DNA from: Monosiga brevicollis MX1
Lineage: Eukaryota; Opisthokonta; Choanoflagellata; Craspedida; Salpingoecidae
Assembly: GCF_000002865.3 (NCBI RefSeq)
Contig: NW_001865084.1
Coordinates: 15,871 to 79,870, forward strand
Length of the DNA: 64,000 nucleotides
Direction of reading: 5' to 3'
Below the pieces are notes generated by a model. That model made no database searches. It worked only from the letters and a program-made list of their open reading frames with translations, and had not been told where the DNA came from. Below, piece by piece: positions 21,885 through 33,489 of this stretch (the first letter of the stretch is position 1; each line of letters begins with the position of its first letter). Both the position numbers and the translations under genes were made by a program.

Positions 21885-23023
21885 TCACGGAATGCGCTCG
21901 AATGGGGCCGTGTCCTTGAAGCATACATCGTAGACATCCTCGATGACGGCGTCAGCCTCGGATCGGCTCAGGCCCAACACCATAGCCACGCTCATGGAGG
22001 CGCGTCGCTTGACACAATTCTGTTAGAGCCGAGCAGGGATTCAAGGTTTTATGAAACAGAGTCCAGGCCTCTTGATAAGGAGAGCGCCAGCGACTTGACG
22101 GGCAGGCAACGATGGTTGCGGGGACCAGTCACAAACCTGGTGCTGTTTCTTCCAGGCAAACTTGAGCCGATTGAAATTTTCCTGCACAAAGAAGCAGTCA
22201 CCGCTCAAGCTGGCGGCACGAATCTGTTCAACCAGAGCAAGTCAGTCGTGAGCAAGGCAGGCGGGCGCAAGCCTCCGCGCGCACAGCTGCTGCGCGGTTG
22301 GCCCGGTGTCGGCGCGACGGCCAGAGGTGGCGTGCAAAGCTACCCACCTCTGTGCAGGCCAGGTGGCGCGGGTCCTGGAAGTCCACCTTGGCCCGACAGT
22401 CATCAAACGCATGAATGAGCTCGTGCGTCACCACACGCGTCATGTTCTCGGGAGTAAAAATATTGTTGGCACAGAGAACAATCTACATGAGGTTGCGCAC
22501 AATCAATCAAGCACGAGTGAATCCGAGCCGCGGGTCGGTTGCCTTTGGTAGCGCCGGGTCAAGGTGGTATGGACACCCACCTCATCCCGTTCGGCATCGT
22601 AAGCTCCGCTCATGGCGCATTCGTTGAGTACAAAGTATTTAGAGACATCCTTTTCGCTGCGCACACAGCAATATCAAAATCCAGTCGTGCCGGAAAAGCG
22701 GCCGTCGTCAGGTGCGCTCATTAGCACGAGATGCAGGACATACCAGCCAGCCGTGCGGAGGGCATCCAGCATAAAGGTGACAAAGGCTGTCATATGGCCG
22801 GACACAGCCGATGGGTGAGCGGATCTAGACCAGCCAAGCGTGCCAGCTTGCAGCCCCGAGTAGCGGACCGCTTACGAGCTTTGAGCGACTTTTGGAGCCA
22901 GCGCTCGCCGCGCTGCTGATCCTCTGGCCTGCAAGGTTTGAACTGAATATTCTTTTCCGCGTGTGTCATGGGTTCTGCCGACGCCTGCGGCGCTGCCGCT
23001 GCGGTAGCAGAGGCCTCGGCCAT
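21885..23023 (-). CDS. ATP23: ATP23-like mitochondrial metalloprotease (peptidase M76)
   Basis: Zinc protease of the mitochondrial intermembrane space that in yeast processes Atp6 and helps assemble ATP synthase. Exons on the minus strand: N-terminal [20 protein letters not shown] (start probably ATG 23023, giving [13 protein letters not shown]), then [20 protein letters not shown], then [20 protein letters not shown] with the catalytic [12 protein letters not shown] (HExxH) and RHLACTE, then [20 protein letters not shown], and lastly [12 protein letters not shown] ... [14 protein letters not shown] with stop at 21885-21887. These blocks follow the human ATP23 order. The C-terminus stops right after FERIP and lacks the extra ~20 residues of the human protein. 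The catalytic motif is intact. Confidence 0.92.
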
Positions 23024-23082
23024 CCTGCTGCACGTGTCCTCGACCGCCACCTGAGCCAGCCACCACTTGGACGCAACTCGAC

Positions 23083-23086
<4 letters not shown>

Positions 23087-23137
<51 letters not shown>

Positions 23138-23154
23138 GTGTGTGTGTGTGTGTG
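23087..23154. repeat. (TG)n microsatellite between ATP23 and the GGCT-like gene
   Basis: About 33 TG units with one C interruption, in the roughly 295-base divergent interval between two start codons. Confidence 0.95.
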
Positions 23155-23317
23155 ATTTGCTCACTTTGTCAGACAAAAAGTAGCTACATAAATGGCATCA
23201 GTTACGACTGGTCAAAACGTTGCATGCACATTCAAATCTACATTTACCTTGGATTCGTCTACGATAATGTATTGATAGCTTCAGACTCTCTGGCTCACGG
23301 GGACAGGACGGGGGAGC

Positions 23318-23746
23318 ATGGCCGGTGCCACGCTGTGGGTGTTTAGCTACGGCACGCTGCGCGCACCAGAGCTGCAGGAGATTCTATTGGGTCGAAGGGT
23401 GGAGATGCGGCGCGCCGTGCTGGAGGACTTTGCTGTTCAGGTGGACCCGCACTTGGGCTACCTCATGCTGGCGGTTTCACCAGGGAGTCGTGTTGAGGGC
23501 TGTCTGCTGGAGGTGACGCCGGCCGAGTTGCTGCGCTTTGATGCATGGGAGGAGGTGCCGCTCTATCAACGCGCGCAAGTGCAAGCCCGCCTCGCGCACA
23601 CCCACGAGCTCGTTTCAGCGATTTGCTACCTGCGTCCTGACGTTCAGGGTGAGCCAGTGTCAGATCCCAACTGCCTCGCCACTAAAGACTGGACCCTGGT
23701 ATTGGCGGAGGCGCGGGATCTCGCAGCCACGCTGCCTCCGCTCTGA
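23318..23746 (+). CDS. Gamma-glutamylcyclotransferase / AIG2-like protein
   Basis: Single-exon gene of 142 residues, ATG 23318 to TGA 23744-23746. The substrate-loop motif WVFSYGTLR opens the fold. EGCLLEVTPAELLRFDAWEE then VPLYQR follows, with the acidic residue after the DxxE position expected to be the catalytic base, as in AIG2/GGACT enzymes. Such enzymes cyclise gamma-glutamyl (or gamma-glutamylamine) groups to 5-oxoproline. The exact substrate cannot be told from sequence. No signal peptide, so probably cytosolic. Intronless unlike most neighbours, and divergent from ATP23 across a short TG-repeat interval. Confidence 0.85.
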   Translation: MAGATLWVFSYGTLRAPELQEILLGRRVEMRRAVLEDFAVQVDPHLGYLMLAVSPGSRVEGCLLEVTPAELLRFDAWEEVPLYQRAQVQARLAHTHELVSAICYLRPDVQGEPVSDPNCLATKDWTLVLAEARDLAATLPPL

Positions 23747-24950
23747 ACGCAGCAGTGTCTAACCTTCAAAGAAAAACCATCGCAAGCCGGCATCGATCGA
23801 GCCCCCCGCCCCCCGGCCCGAGCTGGTGTGTGCGAGCAAGGAGGCTCTGGGTGAGAGCGCGCACGTCGTGCCCAAAGCTGCACACGAGCACTCTTTGCAT
23901 TAATGTCGAGCATATTAGACTTGTTGTAGAACTGTAACGAAACCTTTAGTTGGCTTTTGCAGACAAATTGAGAGAAACCGCCGACTTGCACCGCAAAATA
24001 CATCTGACAATCTGACAATCTGACAAAAGTTTTGACAGCCCATCTGTGTGTGTGATCACAACACTTGGAGCTGAACTTGTACACACAGAGAGAGAGGGAC
24101 AAGGTTGGGGACCGTGGCAGAGATGAAGCGGCTCGATGGAGACGATGGTAGAGAGAGGCATGGATGTGAACGCAGACATGGTGAAAATACAAAGTAAAAT
24201 AAGCCTGGTTCAGAGATGGCTATGGAACCATGCTCAAAATCAGAGATACAGTAGAATCCATCGGTACGGGAAGAGAATGTGTTCAGCTGCATTCATCATC
24301 AATGAGGTCGACGACCAACGACTGACGACTGACTGACCGACCGACCGACCGACCGACCGACGGCAGCGACGGTGAGAGGGAGGCGCGTTTGGAAATGCAG
24401 TGGCCTGTCTGGGCGCTGTCATTACAAGGAAGCACCGGCATATAGCCAGACAGAGAATGAGCAAAAGAGCCCGAGCCAGAGACTCACAGGCAGAGAGAGT
24501 CGGAAAGACGGAAGGACTCGCAGCAGTGGACACTGCACATGCCATCCGCTGAAGCTACTCAAACTCTGGATGGGAGAGAGAGAGCGAGAGGGCAGGAGAG
24601 AGAGAGGGACTGGCCGTGTGAGGGTAGCTGTGTTGGATGGGGATGGGCTCGGCTGAGCAAGAGCTACAGGTTCAGTCAGACCTTGACAAGCAGAACGATC
24701 ATGTCACTCATTGCTGCATATATACTCACCGACCCCTGCTTTCTTTTTTTTTCTATTTGGGTGCTTCCTGCTCGTGCTCTTTTTTCGATATTCCTCTTAG
24801 GTGAAGCGGCAGCGTGTCTGTTGAGACACTCGGCTCATCCTGCTGCGACCTTAGTCGCCCGCTTGCTGCTTGTCCCCGAGCCCCAATTGCTTTGAAACCC
24901 AAACCGCCACGTCATTTCGCATCGCGGGCAGCGGTACCAGCGTTTGCGAC
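23747..24950. other. Intergenic region before PSME4
   Basis: 1.2 kb without a supported gene. Contains three ATCTGACA-type repeats at 24002-24025, a (CCGA)n run at 24335-24360 and GA-rich DNA at 24570-24610. The PSME4 promoter and 5' UTR lie toward the right end. Confidence 0.5.
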
Positions 24951-27900
24951 ATGGACGTCGATAACCTTACAGGAGTGGGACCAGGCGCCTCTCCCGTACC
25001 CACGGTCCTTCCACAGGACTTGGAAGACACGGCCGCCGACTTTCATCCCTATGATGCAGCCGTCTCCCCCATCAACCCTTACCTCCGCCATCTGGCCTAC
25101 AGCAGCAACTGTGAAGAGGAGCGCCAGCAGGCCCTGCATGACATCCAGCGGGGCCTTGCCCAAGTTGTCCTACACCACCGACTAGAGCCTAGCCTTCGCT
25201 TCTGGTGCCGCCGCTTAGAAACGTCAGTGGTCGTTATGCCAGAAAGCGTGGCCTTGGGCCTGCGCACTTGAGCACGTGCTCCTGAACAATGTCTGATGTT
25301 CCCTTACCAGTGGCTAACAAACACATGCCGTGGGAGGGGAACGCCGTGTTACTTTGACTATTCGTGTCACAGAGCTTACTCTCACCCGAGTCAAACCCGA
25401 CCCGGTCGGTGCGCCCGCTGCCTCGCTCCTCGTCACGCCCCCTCCCTCAGCTACATGCAAATCTATGACCGTGCCTTCTCCAAACAAGAGGCCATTGACC
25501 TGGTCCAGCTGCTATGGACGTTGTTAATTCTGCCCGACCTGGACATTGCCTTGCAGCACCGCATCGCCCGCTCACTCCGGGCCATCGTGGGCCAGCGAAC
25601 CCTCCTCAAGCCACGAGACCTTGAACTTTCCTGGCGCCCCCTCGTCGACCTCGTCATCAAGCATCACTTTCCCAAAGTTCGCGCTGCCGCCACAGCCTCC
25701 ACCGAGTGCGTGTGCCCATCTGTTTTCGCCTAATCGCTGCCGCAACCACCCACCGTGCGCGCATGCGCTACATTGGTGCCCCAACAGCACTCCCATGCTG
25801 GCTTGGCTTCACGTGACCCCTCACCTCGATTTTTGACCCATTGTTGCTGCGCACTAGGCACGGCGCCATCTTGACCTCCTTGTTGCGCTGTTGTCGCCGT
25901 TTCTTTCCGGCGTCCGCCGCACGAGAAATATGGGCTCATTTTGCGCCCTTGCTCTGCCCAAATGACGAGAGCATGTACAAGGCCGTGGCCTTTCTCGCTC
26001 TCCTCTTGCCCACCGACAGCGAGTGCGTTTGATTTGCTCTGCTGATCCAACACCGCGAGCTCGGCCTGACTCTTGCTGGTTGTTTGCTCAACCGTCTCTG
26101 GTCATGCTTGCTTACCACGGAACAGGTCCCGCGCGACTGACTCGGACTTTTATCTTCAGTGGTTTGAACCAATGATGACGTACGTCATTGGCCAATATCT
26201 TGCGCATCTTTTGATTGACCGGCCCTTCATTGGATTTTCTGTCCTCATCTGGCCCGATGCGGTGGTGCCCTGCAGGGTCTGGCAGTGGCGTGGCGACAAC
26301 AGACCCTGGGATGCCATATTCTTGTCCCTCCTGAGCCGGGCCGTCAGTCATGCCGGCCATCGAGTTGACCTCGAGCCGCATTGGCCGTGGCTGTTTAGCA
26401 AGGTGCCCCGCTGCTTCCAAACCCACCGCTGGCCCGCTCTTTTGGTGCACACTACATTTCAAACATGTAATCGTAAAAGAGAGAGAAAGAGCTCCCTGGT
26501 CGTGTCTCACCTCGCTCATCCATGAACGTGTTTGTTCTCATCTGTAGATCCTGAACAGCTTCAATCTTCCTGTCACGGGCAGCGAGGCGCGTGCGAGGGC
26601 CAACTATCTTCCACCCCACATCAATATTCTGGTTCGCCTTGTTGCCCTCAGATTTGAGTTGCTGCCCTACCATTCGTTCGACTGTACCTCCAGTTTCACC
26701 ATGCACGTCCCCATCTATTGCATCGCTTTTAGGCGCCCTCTGGCTCGCCAGAAATGCGCATCGCATCCATCATTGTGGACACCATTCACAACGAATCCCC
26801 CTCTCTGGTTGGTCGCAATGCTGGGGTGCAATAGCCTCGGACGCCTCGGCAGTTTTGCGCCGCGCTCTTTTTTTCGTTTTCGTTTGCCTTGGAGCATTAG
26901 CACTTCCTCTGTGGGAGCTGTTGCCTCAATGCCAACTCGTGGGCTTGATTGTAGGAGTACCTGCGTCGGCTGTTGCGCGCTTTTGAGAGCTACTTGCATC
27001 CCTCCAACTCGGGGCCGTGGTCCATGAGCATTGCCTCCTTTCTGCAGCATCTGACTTCAGAAATGTGCGCACGGCTCTTTGAGGAAACGTGCGAAGACTG
27101 CACCATCCCTCCCAACCGCCGGTATGTGCTGGCCAATTCAAAACCATTCCGCATCCGTCATGCTGTTGACATTAGCACTAGGACCATGGTACTGTCCGCC
27201 TCATGCATGCTCTGTACCAGGATGACGCCTGAGCTGCGCCGGCAATTTGTGGAACTCTTGCGCGAGCCCGTCCTGATGCTGCTCTTGGCCAAGAATCTGG
27301 TACGTATACAAGCGGGTGCCCGGTGGCTTTGTGCCCCCGGTTCTTGGACAAGGCTGGTCAAGGGTTTTAGACTCGTGCAGGTGCTTGCACGAGCTGCACT
27401 CGGTCATTGCCTCACCGTCTCCATGAACATGCTTGATCACAGAGGGTAACATTGAGCATCATGCCAGCACTGCGCAACTTGGCGCACATTTATCCGCCTG
27501 CACTCCTGGATGTCATGCTCGAGCGCGTCTACCCCATGCTGCAGGTGCGTGCGCTTGCGTATGGTGCCTGTTGTTGTGACGACTGTGCGCACGCGGCGTG
27601 CTTCCCTTTTTCGTGCAAACCGTCGCCGCTTCTGGCCTGGTTGTTGTCCTCACGAGATGACCCGCGTGCGCGCCTGCCGTGATCAGTCCTTGACAGAGTC
27701 GCATGGCACCATCGCCGCCCTGGCTTCGTTGAGCATGGTTGCTCGTCCCCTGTGCACCCCCTCTCTCTATGCAGCCGGTGGGTGCCGGCTATAGCTCTTG
27801 CGGGTGCAGCTGCTTTAATATCCCACAGTTTTGGGGTTAACCCTTCTCACCGACACTATTTTTTTTTCTTTTCTTTTTTCTTTTGCTTTTGTCCCTCAGG

Positions 27901-30900
27901 TCGCCAGCACTTGATTCCGTTGCTGCGCATGGCTGTGCCCGCCATCGATCTCAACGATGCCTATAAATCCTCGGCCGCCCTCAACTTTATGAGCAATATA
28001 CTCGATGGATTGGTACTCGTGGACTGCAGCCAGGGTCCCTTTCCCGCCGACGTGACCGAGGAAGAGCGTGAGTTCTTCTCTGCCACGGCCGAGCTTGAGG
28101 AGTGGACCATGGCTGTTCTCCAGCAAATCTTTGCTCTTCTCGAGACCCAGGTGGCCTCCAGTGGCTCTCGGTACAACATTGAAGGGGGCATCTCTGCCCG
28201 CGTCATTTCGTTTTGCTTCTTCCTTTTCCAGCAGATGAGTCCGAAAATTAGCGAACAGGCTTCGCGTTTTGTGGTGCGCTGGGTTCAGTCCCACCTCGTA
28301 CTTGATAACGTCAAGGCCGTGGCACACATTTGCCACTCTGCGGCCCAGGTACAGCCTGAGCTGATGCTGCAGCTTATGGTTCCGTACAGCTGCGATCGCG
28401 TGCTCGAGCTCGTCCCCGATGCGGCTCGATGGGATGACACTGGCATTGTCGACGACACACATGCCGATAGCCATCTGCTGTGGCACCTGCATCTTCTTGC
28501 GCGCGTCGTCAAGTTTCAGGGCGTTGCCCTGCTACCTTACATGGAGCGCTTGACGGAGGTTTTGGAGGCTTGCTTAGGCCTTGCTTCCAAGCCCGTGGTC
28601 GAAGTAGCCATCAAGCTGCTACGTCACATCCTGTTTGCGCTCAGCTCGCCAAGCATCATGGATCGACGTACCGTGCCACCCAGCGTTTGGGCACGGGTAC
28701 AGGAAGACCCAGTCGCCGTCATGCGGGCTGCCAGTTGCTTGGTGAATCCCAGTGCTACCCCCTTGCCCGTGGATTGCGCTGAAGTGGAAGTCAGCTGGAG
28801 CCAGCCCACTGCCGAGACGATGGCGGCCGTTGATAGGCTCGTGCATCGCATCGTCCTGCCCGAAATGGCTTGCCTTCGAGACGGTCTTTTGACTCACGAC
28901 ACCGACAGCGCGGGCGGAAGCATTGCTGACCACATCCGCCATCGTCGGCTTTACCGTGCGCTTTTGATTCTACGCGATGTCGTGCGGGTGGGCCCGGCCA
29001 TCATGGATATGGAATTCCAGGCGCGTCCCGCTCCAAAACGTGAAGGAGACACACCCCATCGGCGGGTAGAGGAGTCGCACCCCTGGCTCGAGGTTGGCTT
29101 TTATGACGTGAGCCGTTGGTCTGGGTGGGCGCTGCGCGCCTCGGATGTGGCCCGCGCTCTCTTGGACGTCTCCCAATACCTTCGCACGCACCGTTCTGAT
29201 GATGCCCGTGCCATGCGCGCTGCCGTGCACGCGACATACTTTTTCCTGACCACGCGAGGCATGCGCGATCGCAAGCTGCAGCGGGCTCAACATGCCATTG
29301 TCAGCACCTCGCTCGCGCACCCCGTGGTGCGCCGCAACCTAACCTCGCGCCCCACAGCAATCAATTACATCATCCTCCTCCACATGCGCCGCCTTGTCAC
29401 AAACCGGTCGGCGCACCTCGATGTACCACTGAGCGACGAGCTTGTGCGCGAGCTGTTTGAGATGTCCGTGATTGACTACGCCGAAGTTCGCAAGGCCGCT
29501 CAAAGCAGCCTCAATTCTACCTTTGCGGCCCTTCCCTTGTGCAAGCAAGATGTTTTTGAGGCCAGCATGCAGTGCCTTGAGGCGGGCACGGCGAGCGGAC
29601 CGGAGCCCGACGCACCGTTGCGCGATGACGATGAACACCACAGTGCACGCAAGGGGGCGTTGTATCTGCTCAAATCGCGCGCCATGCTCAAGTACATTTG
29701 TCGGCACTGGGGCCGCTTGCGTCGGTTGCTACGCGGCATTACGCGCCTTCGTGCGGTAGATCGCGTCTCCATTCAGAACCTGGTGGCTCAGCTCTCCAAT
29801 GAACTGCACAACCACATATGGATGCGCAGCTACGCTCGCCTCGACGACAGTTGCTGGCAGCGGGCAGTCACCCTGGCCCCTGAACTGGCGGGCCAGGAGG
29901 CTGAGTTTGAAGCTGCATGCGTTGAGGCACAGACTTGGGTGGCCAAGGTGAACGACAGCCTACGCGCCCTGAGCAACTTTATCGCAAACTGGCTGAGCCA
30001 GGACGATCATCACTGGCGATATGAGCTCATTCTTGCTGATAAACTCGGCTTGCTCATCTTGATGCCCGTGGCCCAGACGCCGGCCGTGTGTCACTTCTTC
30101 GTCCAAGCGCTCGCCAGCGCCCACCAACGCCTGCGCATGCACGCGACCTCAACCATGGCCCTACTCCTAGCATCGGTAAAGCGGCCGGCTGAGCGCGTGC
30201 CGTATCACTTTGCTGACGGCGAGCTGCGCCCGGGAACGACGACTAAGCCCGACGAACCGTGCGTCCTTACTCCCGGGGTGCGGCCGGACAACAAGGCGCT
30301 GATGTATTCGCGGGAGGTGGCGCAAGAGGCCATGGCCAGTGCCGAGGTCTATGATCACCTCGTTTTCATGGATAAAAATTACTTTTCTTGGGCAGGCTAC
30401 CGGCCCACGGTTGAGTTTTACCGTCCCCTAGCGGAGGCGCCGAGTACCATATTTGCCGATGCGCCCCCTGCGGCGGAGGGCATGGAGACTGACGCAACCT
30501 GGTTGGCCGCGCACACCGTGCGCGAGCAGCTCCTGGATCAGCCCGAGCACTTGGAGCGATGGTTTACGTTTTTGTTGATGGAAGCACACGAGGCCGACTC
30601 GGCATCGGGGTACCGTACGTTTACGGATAGCATCGCAGACATTTTCAAGGGCCTCTTCCGTAACCACGGACCGGCCGTGTTGACGAGCCTGGATGCCCAG
30701 GTGACACGGGTGTTGGCGCAACCGGATAAGCGCAGCCATCAACGCTGTGCCGCTGAGCTCTTTGCAGGTTTGGCACGTGGCCTCAAGCACTGGCGGCATG
30801 CCGATGTGCAGCGTGCCTACGAATGGCTGTTGCCCAAGTTGGACACGATGATGGCGGCCATGTCCAACGAGACGGTCTCGTTTTGGGTGCATTTTGCACG

Positions 30901-32358
30901 CAATGCGATGTATGACCGAGATGCGCGGCGCTTGTTTCCTATGCTGGACTGGATCATGCGCTTTGAGGTGGATCAGAATTCGGGCTTGTCTTCCATGACC
31001 ATTTGCTCGCGCTTGGTCATGGCGCAGCAAGCCATTGCTGAGCTCAGCTGGCGCGGCGAAGCTTTGTGTGCGGAGACGCTGGAGCGCTTGCGGGAGCAGC
31101 TTGAGCACCCCTTTAAGCTAGTGCGTGAACAGATTGCTCTCAGCATCGTGTCGTGCTGTCGAGCCACCAAGCGTTATTCGCTGCCGTGCATGAATGGGCA
31201 AGAGGCGGGTACCCCAGCACCGGACTTGGTCGCGGCGACCGTGCTTGCCCTGGTGGAGGCGGCGCAGTCTTTTGTGTCTTCGTCCGAGACAGTGGGGCTG
31301 CGAGATGAGGGCGCGGCAGCGTTGAAGACCACGTTGGGTGTTGTACATGCAGGCCTGCGGGAGGCGGGCCTGCTCAACGACATATTGCCTGCTGTGGTGC
31401 GCTTGCTGCTGGCCATACCCGAGACGCGGGATGACCCAGAGCTGTTTGAGCTGTCTCAGCGTAGCCTGCGACTGGCATCAGAGACACAGCTCTCTGCGAG
31501 TACGGTAAACGCAGTGCTGGACATGTTGCTGGAGGAGTGTGGCCGGGCTTCAGCCAACTGGCACTACCGGCGCCGCCTGCTGCGCTTTGTGCAGGTGATC
31601 ATGTATCGGAACCTCTTTTCGGTAAATCACGCGGCGATCGAGCAACTGCTGCGGGCACTGCTGTCGGATGAGCACGTCGAGGTACGGGAGGCTGCAGCCG
31701 TGTCACTGAGCGGAGCTGTGCGCTGCGGGCTGATTGAGCGCGTGGAGGATCAAGCCATGACGTTTACACAGCTCTTGCCCAAGCCCAAGAAGCACAAGCG
31801 TCGCAAGGCGGCAGCGGCTAGTGCGGGCGCCGACAGCACTGCCTCTGACTTGAATCATCAACATTCGGCCCTTCTGGGCCTCCAAAGCCTGGTTCTGGCG
31901 TACCCGTACACCTTTCCCGCCTGGATGCCAGAGGTGCTGCTGACCGTGGGTCGCTTTGCGGGCGAGATCGATCCGGTTGGGTACGTTTGGGCCCGCGTGA
32001 GATGTGCTAGCCGTGTGTTTTGTGCTTGTTTTTTTTTTTTTTTTTTTTGCGTGGGAGAGGGGATGGGACGGGACGGGACGGGAGGAAAGGTGGCACGAGT
32101 GTTGCAGATTTTTTTTGGGAGGGCCCCTAAAAGGAGAAAGGAGAAAGGCGTTTGTATTTTTGGCACGGGAGCTGTGGGGGTCGTTGTCGCTGCTTGTTTC
32201 TCATGTGTCGACTGGTGTGTAGGCGAACAGCACGCAAGACGCTGTCTGAGTTTTGGCGCACGCATCAGGATACATGGCACCAAATCAAGGCTTCGTTAAC
32301 GGAGGATCAACAACTTTTTTTACAGGATTTGCTCATCTCCCCTTCTTATTATGCATAA
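24951..32358 (+). CDS. PSME4: PSME4 / PA200 (Blm10) proteasome activator
   Basis: Giant HEAT-repeat ring that caps the 20S proteasome and opens its gate independently of ubiquitin, in nucleus and cytosol. Start ATG 24951 (MDVDNLTGVGPG). Early short exons carry INPYLRHLAYSSNCEEERQQ, YMQIYDRAFSKQEAIDLVQL, DLELSWRPLVDLVIKHHFPK and RCCRRFFPASAAREIWAHFA, each with a parallel in human PSME4. From about 27900 one exon runs some 4.1 kb to 31980 (HLIPLLRMAVPAIDLNDAYK at its start). The last exon, after the acceptor at about 32221, encodes TARKTLSEFWRTHQDTWHQI and ends LLISPSYYA with TAA at 32356-32358. The YYA end is the Blm10/PA200 counterpart of the HbYX tail that docks into the 20S alpha ring. An open frame continues past 31980 into the last intron, so a naive prediction would miss this tail. 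Confidence 0.95.
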
Positions 32359-33489
32359 GAGGCATGGGCGTTGAGAAGCTCTTTTTGCGGCGTCGACGCC
32401 GCAGACTGATTGATGGCTTTATCTAATATTTGTATGCTGTTTGGTTGAATACACTGATACACTATGATGGGTGATTGTGAACACGCACGCCATACAACCT
32501 CCTCGACTTGTTGGGTTGCGCTGGGTCTGGGTGGTCTGTCAACCTTTTTCTTCCTACATCATTGCGTTTGGTGCTCTGTGGTTGCGGTCGTCGTCTGTAA
32601 AATTCACAAGCTTACTCATTGCTTATGCACGCCGTCGACATGTGGTGCGATGGGGGGTGGTATACCGCGACTCCATACCAGTAGAGCAGCAAGGCATGTG
32701 TGGTGGTGGTGGGCAGGGAGGGGTGGAAGAAACATGCAAGCCTACCGGGTATGGGGGAGAAGACGCATGGACCAAATACAGGTTGCCATGCTGCACCTTC
32801 GTATGGTGGAGAAGGGGGGTGCCCACACCAGCTACGACCAGGGACACTTCCTCTCCGAGGCTTGATCGTGACCACAGCGGTATCGTCAGAAAAAAAAACT
32901 CGTACACTTTGCTTGTTGCAGCCGGCGCGGTGAATTTCGAGCCCCAAAATGTCACTGTCTGACATTTTGGTGGGTTGACGTCATCGCGTAAAGTGGTGGA
33001 TGTTGCTCTCCACTTGACCACTCTTCCACACCGACCGCCCCTTACGAGTGTTTGAATGCCCACAAAATCAAAGTGTCGCGTGGGTTCAATCCCACATTCC
33101 CCATAAGTGTATCATAGGCTTGACTGAAAGGGAATGGGAAATTTTCAGACAGTTAGTTTTCCACACATCAAGTAGACAAACACACATGAAGGCAAGCTTT
33201 GACCTTGTCATACCATCCACCCCCGCGCCTGCTGCCCACGCTTGACTCTGCTCGCATGGTACTCGAGTGTACACACTTTTCCCTTCACTCACCTCACTCA
33301 CTCACTCACTCACTCACTCACTCACACACACACTCTCTGGACGACAACACGAGCTGTGCATTTTCTTCTTCTCCCAAGTCGCATCAACCAGCCAACAACT
33401 GCCAGCAGCTCAGGAACAAGATCTTCTCAAGAGCACAACTGCCTCATCAACAGCTGCCTCAGCCGCGACCCCGCCACATACTGGTCATC
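32359..33489. other. Intergenic region with small inverted repeats
   Basis: 1.1 kb between PSME4 and the next gene. A perfect 11-base inverted repeat with a 5-base loop lies at 32944-32970, followed by a 5-base stem at 32996-33013. A (CTCA)n tract lies at 33285-33326 just before the next gene. A tRNA B-box-like arm at 33088-33103 lacks a matching acceptor stem. No coding gene recognised. Confidence 0.5.
33285..33326. repeat. (CTCA)n microsatellite
   Basis: About nine CTCA/ACTC tetranucleotides followed by CACACACA, in the presumed 5' UTR of the gene starting at 33490. Confidence 0.9.

Noticed and set aside
32464-33063. Both-strand frames of 130-160 residues after PSME4
   Set aside because: No similarity recognised and composition is not protein-like; treated as intergenic.
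33080-33112. tRNA (GTGGG-TTCAATC-CCCAC resembles a T arm and B box)
   Set aside because: No upstream 5' acceptor strand pairs with the following ATTCCCC, and no convincing A box, D arm or anticodon arm is present.
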